Below are positions 32,799 through 37,545 of a stretch of DNA of 37,545 bases, in pieces. The notes below the pieces were generated by a model. It made no database searches. It saw nothing but the letters and a program-made list of their open reading frames with translations, and had not been told where the DNA came from. Made by a program: the position numbers and the translations under genes. The DNA is from Paenibacillus cremeus. Its GTDB lineage: Bacteria > Bacillota > Bacilli > Paenibacillales > NBRC-103111. The stretch spans positions 1-37,545 of the forward strand of contig NZ_VNJI01000065.1 in NCBI RefSeq assembly GCF_007786445.1, read 5' to 3'. Numbering within the stretch: the first letter of the stretch is position 1; each line of letters begins with the position of its first letter.

Positions 32799-33314
32799 TC
32801 ACCCAAAGAGAAGCAATTGATCCTCCATGTTTTTCTTGCCAGACCCGGTTGCGAGCTCCGCAAACGTAAGCAGTTGTTTCGTAGCGATCTCCTGCTCCCC
32901 CTGAGGAGTGGCAACTTCGGTAAGGACGGTCTCCGCGGTTTGGCTGCTGAAAACATCGAACAACTCCAGCACTTCAACATCGACGTCTACAACCTCGTCA
33001 TCACGTTGAGATGAGGCAGCCGGCATAAGCACTTGTTCCTCATCCTGCTGCACCTGCTCACGCGAAGCACGCCATACGACAGGATCTAGCCCGCAAAGAC
33101 GTATGGTAGCATCCGCCAACTCCTTCATACGCTGCTTCAGCACGTCCTTGAAATTATTCTCGGCGATCATTTCTACGCCCTCGAGTTCTTTCGTTGCAAG
33201 CCTTTGCCACGCCTGAGCCACATCAGCAGATGCGAAGCAGGATGCCAAGTCTCGAGCGAGAGACGATTGCGAGTCTCGTGAATATTGAGCCAGCTCGCTT
33301 TTGTCAATAATCAC
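32799..33314 (-). CDS. Orphan protein of unknown function, possibly truncated
   Basis: 171 residues, starting at a GTG without a properly spaced ribosome site. The N-terminal part is helical (SELAQYSRDSQSSLARDLA, then QRMKELADATIRLCGL), the middle is acidic (DDEVVDVDVEVLELFDVFSS), and the end is Gln/Leu-rich (MEDQLLLFG). I do not recognise the family. The poor start and the position beside the transposon-end repeats suggest the tail of an accessory or transposon-borne gene. TTGACA lies about 50 bases upstream, without a clear -10. Confidence 0.4.
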   Translation of the reverse strand: MIIDKSELAQYSRDSQSSLARDLASCFASADVAQAWQRLATKELEGVEMIAENNFKDVLKQRMKELADATIRLCGLDPVVWRASREQVQQDEEQVLMPAASSQRDDEVVDVDVEVLELFDVFSSQTAETVLTEVATPQGEQEIATKQLLTFAELATGSGKKNMEDQLLLFG

Positions 33315-33594
33315 GCCTCTGACCCGTGTATAATTTACCTAATTATTCCACTAATTAGTTTGTCAAACATTAATTACAAAGAAAACTTTAAGTTATCTCA
33401 TCAATGAACCCTACGGTGCCTAGCAACCTGCTTTCCCGCGGAAACGCTTGAACGACATCCGAAGCGACCCCACGGATCCAAAATCGGCACTTGTTTGGAC
33501 AAGATGAGGGCTGTTTGATGCTCACTTTTTCTATTCCATTTTACTGTCCTTTAGCTTATTGAGACCGCTTTCGTCAATCCCACGCCAGCCTCAT

Positions 33595-33629
33595 AAAAAG
33601 GCCTGTCCCCGAAAAATGGAACAGGCCTT
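33595..33629 (-). terminator. Terminator of the YhcH gene
   Basis: AAGGCCTGTCCC and GGAACAGGCCTT form a stem of about 11 pairs around CGAAAAAT. On the minus strand a run of five T follows. It lies 7 bases after the gene's stop codon. Confidence 0.85.
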
Positions 33630-33636
33630 ACAAAAC

Positions 33637-34113
33637 TTACTCGAACAGCAGCGATTTATGAATTTTAATGACGACCTTGCGGAGCGGCTTGTCTTCGGTC
33701 ACGCTGCAAACCGGAAGATGCACATCACCCGGATAAAATACCGCAAACGAGCCGGGTTGAAGCAGCAGCGACGTTTCGGGGCCGACCTTGCTGTAGAAGG
33801 CGAGGTCCTTCTCCTCGAATGTATCTTCGCTGATCAATTCTTCGCCAGTCAAATGTGCTACCCGAATAATCTCTTCGCCTTCGATCAAATACTGAATGTC
33901 GGTATACGTAAGATGCGATTCAGGCTGACGCGTATGCGAAGCTGTCGTTATTCGCTCCTGAAGCATAGCGAACATCAGTTGGCCTTCGATTTCATAGTTG
34001 CCTGGCTTCATGGTGCTGAAATCGGTGTTTTGTATGTACTCCAGTCCCCGGTTAACCGCTTTCGGATAAACTTGTTTCTCACGCTGCCAATTTTTCAAAT
34101 CGCTAAAAATCAC
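33637..34113 (-). CDS. YhcH/YjgK/YiaL-family (DUF386) protein
   Basis: 158 residues when started at the GTG at 34113 (VIFSDLKNWQREK), which matches the family N-terminus and has AGGAGG eight bases upstream. The cupin-like family motifs are clear: YPKAVNRGLEYIQNTDFS, ESHLTYTDIQYLIEGEE and FAVFYPGDVHLPVC with metal-binding His and Asp positions. Members include EbgC and TabA and are thought to act as sugar anomerases or sialic acid-related isomerases. The gene has its own terminator and stands alone among remnants. Confidence 0.88.
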   Translation of the reverse strand: MIFSDLKNWQREKQVYPKAVNRGLEYIQNTDFSTMKPGNYEIEGQLMFAMLQERITTASHTRQPESHLTYTDIQYLIEGEEIIRVAHLTGEELISEDTFEEKDLAFYSKVGPETSLLLQPGSFAVFYPGDVHLPVCSVTEDKPLRKVVIKIHKSLLFE

Positions 34114-34122
34114 GCATGCCAC

Positions 34123-34758
34123 CTCCTAGATATTGTACATATTTTGCATTCCCAGTATAAACCTATTGGGTCCATATGAAAACGAATATTTGTAGATCGA
34201 TTGGACTTTCCAGGGAGGACCGTAAACTAAGGTCCAGATGATGCTCCTCTTAAAGGTGGACATTTACATAATGGAGGAATTTTCGATGGATCAATCTTAG
34301 TAAGAACTGGATGCCCCTTCTTGCGAAGTCCGTCAAAATTCTTCCTTGACATTCGCAAAGAGTAGATTATCGGTCACTCGGCGTATAGGGATTCTGTCAA
34401 TTGAAGGCCTGGCTTCAATTCAGCTGATTGGATCCCTTACTTTTTTTATCAAGAAAAAAAGCAATCAGTCCCACTTACTTTCCACAACTCGTTTACGTGA
34501 TTGTTTGATTAACGACTGGATGCTCTCCACGAATCAATGCAAAGCACGTTTGAGTCAGATATATGACCACCAATCGCTTCATCCAATTTTGTAGCCCGAG
34601 TCCACGCCCAAGTACGCCAGAGTAAGTCATTTTATAACGGTCACGGGCAACGAGTACACATACTTGGTCATTACTAATACAATAACTTTTCCGCTGCGTT
34701 TACGTGGCTTACGATCAGCAATATTCCGTTTGCCCTTTTCGGAGAATAAGAAATACGT
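34123..34758. other. Gene-free stretch with probable transposase scraps
   Basis: No intact gene. The plus strand holds a short frame with ILSIEGLASIQLIGSL, and the minus strand near 34640-34745 one reading KGKRNIADRKPRKRSGKV. Both look like small pieces of lost genes, but I cannot assign them. The 168-bp repeat begins at its right edge. Confidence 0.4.
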
Positions 34759-34926
34759 TCTAGTTTGGATTTAGGTTGGTGGGGGGGGCGCGCGGGGCGC
34801 GACGAGGGGGTGCCGGCGGCCCAACAAAAAGTCGAAGAAATCTGCCACAGAACCTAAACCCGGGTTGGAAAGGGTATCAATCGATCATACAGGCAAAAGA
34901 AGTGGAAGTCCGAGCGAAAGAAGTAC
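34759..34926 (+). repeat. 168-bp GC-rich dispersed repeat, copy 2
   Basis: Shares TCTAGTTTGGAT... through ...GAAAGAAGTAC with 5227-5394. Here the flanking inverted repeats of the 5-kb element are missing on both sides. Its right end joins the aminoglycoside phosphotransferase remnant directly. Confidence 0.85.
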
Positions 34927-35356
34927 CTGCCCCTATCATCTCTGCGGTTCGATGTGGATAGGGGCAGTTGTCTACCGGCAAGGAATGCAGCCTGCGCAAA
35001 TGTTCACCAAATGCAATAGCTAGCAGGGTTGGGTTTTCCAGATGCACGCCCGACACCCCATCTTCCCCAGCTACTGCTTCCGTGAGTAGATAATCGTGTT
35101 CCGCATCCGTTTCGTAGGCAACAACTTCTGGTGCCACCTGATGGCCGTTTAAAAAGCGCGTCATATGACACTCTCATTCCAGGCTCCCTTTGGCACTAAT
35201 TTTTAAATACGCCGAGCCGGTGGTATTCGTCCCTTGAACGAGAAGCGTCTTTGCCCCCTCGGAGCAGCTGCTATCGTAGATCGCCGCGTTGCTGCAGTGT
35301 GCCCGTATCCCCATAGTCAGCTGCGCAAGATCGAAGCTGATTTTTGTTCTTTTCAT
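34927..35356 (-). pseudogene. Aminoglycoside 3'-phosphotransferase-like gene, truncated and with an internal stop
   Basis: The minus strand reads as the N-terminal half of an APH(3')-type kinase: AAIYDSSCSEGAKTLLVQG, YLKISAKGSLE, then a TGA where an Arg (CGA) is expected, then in the same frame MTRFLNGHQVAPEVVAYE, DYLLTEAVAGEDGVSG and HLRRLHSLPVDNCPYPHRTA. It stops abruptly at the 168-bp repeat, before the catalytic HGD motif. So two independent lesions, a nonsense change and a 3' truncation, make it non-functional. The start is near ATG 35356 (MKRTKISFD). Confidence 0.85.
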
Positions 35357-35749
35357 TCCTTTCACCCCAGTATAGATGGGTATCCCATTGTCATTGTAGC
35401 AAATGCAGCGGGTGCTTCTTAGGTACGATTTCGTTATAAAAAATTTTTGCCTTAATGCGGAAGCTGCATCAGTTGAGTTGAGCAAATCAAGCATTGCCAC
35501 GTAAACTGCCGTTCAAAGGCAAAAAAATGCCCCACAGCAACGGGCTGCAAGGCAAAGATTTATTAAAAAAAGGGGGGTCAACTCTTATTATAGGCTACAA
35601 TTATTAGAGCAACGTGAAAGAATGATTTCAAGTTTATTACATATTACTGTCATTGTTGTTGAAGAATGCATTCCCTTCGATTGAACCCGACATTCTAAAA
35701 GCGATATCTTTCATCCTTCTCTTCCCAGCGGTCATACCTTTAACCTGCT
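35357..35749. other. Gene-free stretch
   Basis: Probably the old promoter region of the phosphotransferase remnant plus unassigned DNA. Open frame continues upstream of that gene without recognisable domains. Nothing else seen. Confidence 0.5.
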
Positions 35750-36260
35750 CTAAACCGATCTTTTTACCACAAGAACATCCAAGCCATTTAGCTTAATGGT
35801 CCCTGAAATGAACTCTCCGGTAATCGCATCTGTTCCTTCAACTGGAAGCAATATTTCATGAGCCTCTCTGGCGTAATTTAAAAAGAATGTATATCTAGTC
35901 CCCTCGCAAGACCTATGGGAGACATAAATGTTGTCGGGGAGATTCAGCTTATCGAGCCGGCATTCTTCTGCCACATTACTTACAATATCGTGAATCAGCT
36001 CCTGATTTCCCATCACACGACATAATAAACCGTTCCCTTGCCGAAGCGGTTCCTCGTAATGGCCGTTCGACAGGCATAGAATTTTCAGAATAGGTGGCTA
36101 GAGTTTCCGCTGACCGTGGTTTGATCATATCCAGCCAGCCGTTTATGAGCCTCCTGCGCCCAAATCACGTCATCACTGTATAAAATAGCCGCAGGCGTCT
36201 CCACCTTAGTCGCCGCCAGCTCTCCAATATAGATCTTATTTTCCAGCATGTTCGGCAATT
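35750..36260 (-). pseudogene. C-terminal remnant of a GH42-type beta-galactosidase
   Basis: Bases 35750-36016 encode the last 88 residues, with LDKLNLPDNIYVSHRS, GTRYTFFLNYAREAHEILLP and LNGLDVLVVKR, which resembles the tail of GH42 beta-galactosidases. Upstream, other frames still read FYACRTAITRNRFGKGTVYY and further up KIYIGELAATKVETPAAILY. So at least two frame changes separate the pieces, and the entire catalytic part is missing. The remnant abuts the stop of the enolase-superfamily gene. Confidence 0.7.
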
Positions 36261-36266
36261 GCATTC

Positions 36267-37352
36267 TTAAAGTTTGGGACCAAGCTCAATAAACGGACGG
36301 ATGGCCTCTTCGTCTACTTCCACTCCAAGTCCAGGTCCCGTCGGAACTTCCATATATCCGTCTTTGATTTGCAAAGGATTCTTTAGAATTCGATTATCCA
36401 ATGGGTTATCCTGCCACCAAAATTCACTGATCAAGAAATTGGGTACGGAGGCGCAGACATGGGCCGTCGCCGCATACTGGATATAGGAGCCTTGGCTCAC
36501 ATGCGGAGCGAACGGGACGCCGAAGCGATCCGACAAATCCGCGATCTGCTTGCACTCCAGGATTCCTCCCGCTTTTAATACCTCAGGAATATAGACGATA
36601 TTCCCGCCTCTCTGCAGGGCATCCTTCACAAGCCCCGTCGTCCAGATCATATCGTTGGTGATCCTAATGCCGGTTTTTTGGGACAGCTCGATGTACCCCG
36701 AGAAGTCGTCCAAAGGAAGCGGAGCCTCGAACCAGAATACCCCGCGCTTTTCGAGCTCCGGCGCCAGCCTTAAAGCGGTTTGAAAATCGTAAATTCCCCC
36801 GGCGTCGACCATAATGGTAAACGACTCCCCGACCACTTCGCGAACGACATCAATACTTTTTAAATCCGGAATGCTGCCTGCACCTATTGCAATTTTTACG
36901 GCTTTGAAGCCGGCGGCCACTACCTTTTTGGCGGACTCTCGCAGCTTTTGGATGCTCTCCTCATTCCATCCTTCGGACAACCCTGGGAGGGCGGAGGCAT
37001 AAACTCTTATTTTATCGCGGAACATACCGCCGAGCAGGGAAGCGATCGGCAGGTTGGCATACTTGCCTTTAATATCCCATAAAGCGATTTCTATACCGCT
37101 GATGGCTTCTTGATAAAAGCCTTGAATATGCCCTCTAATCCTCATTAATCCGAGCATTTTTTCTTTAATCGGAGCGATATCCAAAGGATTTAATCCGATC
37201 AGGTGCGGTTTTACGATGTTATCGATGATCGCTTTAGGCGCTTCCGGCGCCACCACCCCTTTGGATTCCCCCCAGCCGACAAGTCCGTCATCGGTGCTGA
37301 TTTTTACAAGCACGGTCGTCAAATCGGACGTATAATGCGGCTGTGCCCTCAT
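36267..37352 (-). CDS. Mandelate racemase/muconate lactonizing enzyme family, missing its N-terminus
   Basis: 361 residues of an enolase-superfamily sugar-acid dehydratase or racemase. Metal ligands are visible as Asp in IMVDAGGIYD, Glu in FWFEAPLPLDD and the acidic ITNDM; a general-base His is in FAPHVSQGS. The first catalytic motif, usually KxK or KxH, reads VKIAIG, so its second member is Ala. The reading frame continues upstream of ATG 37352 with family-like sequence (DYSVAYPLR) but no start codon, and the ATG has no ribosome site. So the first 20-30 residues are lost and the gene may be inactive. Confidence 0.75.
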   Translation of the reverse strand: MRAQPHYTSDLTTVLVKISTDDGLVGWGESKGVVAPEAPKAIIDNIVKPHLIGLNPLDIAPIKEKMLGLMRIRGHIQGFYQEAISGIEIALWDIKGKYANLPIASLLGGMFRDKIRVYASALPGLSEGWNEESIQKLRESAKKVVAAGFKAVKIAIGAGSIPDLKSIDVVREVVGESFTIMVDAGGIYDFQTALRLAPELEKRGVFWFEAPLPLDDFSGYIELSQKTGIRITNDMIWTTGLVKDALQRGGNIVYIPEVLKAGGILECKQIADLSDRFGVPFAPHVSQGSYIQYAATAHVCASVPNFLISEFWWQDNPLDNRILKNPLQIKDGYMEVPTGPGLGVEVDEEAIRPFIELGPKL

Positions 37353-37423
37353 CCGTAAAGGGTAAGCAACGGAATAGTCTTTAAAAACTACAGCGGAATA
37401 ACTATACGACTAAAGGTTTTCGC

Positions 37424-37471
37424 CCCCTGTTTATCGAAGTAATTAGGTAACCATTACTTTAATAACAGGGG
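37424..37471 (+). repeat. Two-tier hairpin upstream of the last gene
   Basis: CCCCTGTT (37424-37431) pairs with AACAGGGG (37464-37471), and inside it AAGTAAT (37437-37443) pairs with ATTACTT (37453-37459). Both stems are perfect, with 5- and 4-base spacers and a 9-base loop. It lies just upstream of the ATG at 37478 and may be an insertion-sequence end or a translation-control hairpin. Confidence 0.6.
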
Positions 37472-37477
37472 TTTCTA

Positions 37478-37545
37478 ATGCGTCCAAAAGATCGAATTGT
37501 GCCTGAAAAAACTATATATTTTCGACCTGAAATTACGAACTGCCC
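37478..37545 (+). CDS. Start of a gene running off the window, possibly a transposase
   Basis: ATG 37478 follows AGGGG at 6 bases and opens the frame MRPKDRIVPEKTIYFRPE, then ITNCP, at the edge. A Cys-Pro at this point suggests the start of a CxxC zinc ribbon, as in many transposases. Its AT-rich sequence and the hairpin before it differ from the neighbouring enolase-family gene, whose 5' end is missing at just this place. Only 22 codons are visible, so the identity is a guess. Confidence 0.4.
   Translation, partial: MRPKDRIVPEKTIYFRPEITNC

Noticed and set aside
33340..33365. A second transposon-end repeat, TTAGTTTGTCA
   Set aside because: Single copy, same orientation as the array at 32700, and it doubles as a TTGACA promoter element; it does not give an inverted partner.
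37410..37421. CTAAAGGTTTTC as a further LacI operator before the enolase-family gene
   Set aside because: Three of twelve positions differ, including the central C of CG, and the gene itself is truncated there.

Overview
The window looks like a chromosomal segment of a Paenibacillaceae-type Firmicute (Paenibacillus, Cohnella or a close relative). The signs are strong AGGAGG-type ribosome binding sites, several TTG/GTG starts, Firmicute-type RecU, a GerE-like LuxR protein, YiaA/B, YhcH and S66 proteins, and a large CUT1 sugar ABC operon with LacI regulators. Most genes lie on the minus strand. No phage, rRNA or CRISPR array is visible.

Bases 1-5000 hold small housekeeping and orphan genes: a GerE-like regulator with a self-complementary leader, a YiaA/B membrane protein, a phospholipase D-like lipoprotein, a winged-helix-like regulator split over two frames, and RecU. 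Bases 5000-7200 are a decayed patch: a 400-bp element with terminal inverted repeats, broken small ORFs, a frameshifted HD-domain gene, and two degenerate tRNA genes (Lys, Gln). Bases 7850-13800 carry a phosphotransferase, a DegT aminotransferase paired with a ceramidase-family metallohydrolase, and a phytoene dehydrogenase-like pseudogene that contains a piece of a sensor-kinase gene.

Bases 14100-32600 are the core. A head-to-tail run of minus-strand genes goes from a LacI regulator (28494-29522) through thiolase, GDPD, histidine phosphatase, MgtC, SDR, MaoC, CoA-transferase, aldo/keto reductase, SMP-30, S66 peptidase, a CUT1 binding protein with two permeases, and a TIM-barrel isomerase, to a near-identical second LacI regulator (14117-15124). 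An aldehyde dehydrogenase and a second phospholipase D-like lipoprotein sit just upstream. Palindromes of the form CTAA(T/A)CG(A/T)TTAG lie before the second lacI, before the lipoprotein-ALDH pair, before an OsmC gene and, degenerate, before the first lacI. I read this as one LacI regulon that imports a sugar-like compound, processes it with a lactonase, a reductase, a phosphodiesterase and a phosphatase, and sends an acid through CoA-transferase, hydratase, dehydrogenase and thiolase steps. The substrate is unknown.

Bases 32600-37545 are a graveyard of accessory DNA: a TnsB/TniA-like array of end repeats, an orphan ORF, a YhcH gene, a second copy of the 168-bp repeat found inside the 5-kb element (here it abuts a truncated aminoglycoside phosphotransferase gene that also has a nonsense codon), a GH42 beta-galactosidase tail, a 5'-truncated enolase-superfamily gene, and the start of a new plus-strand gene behind a strong hairpin.
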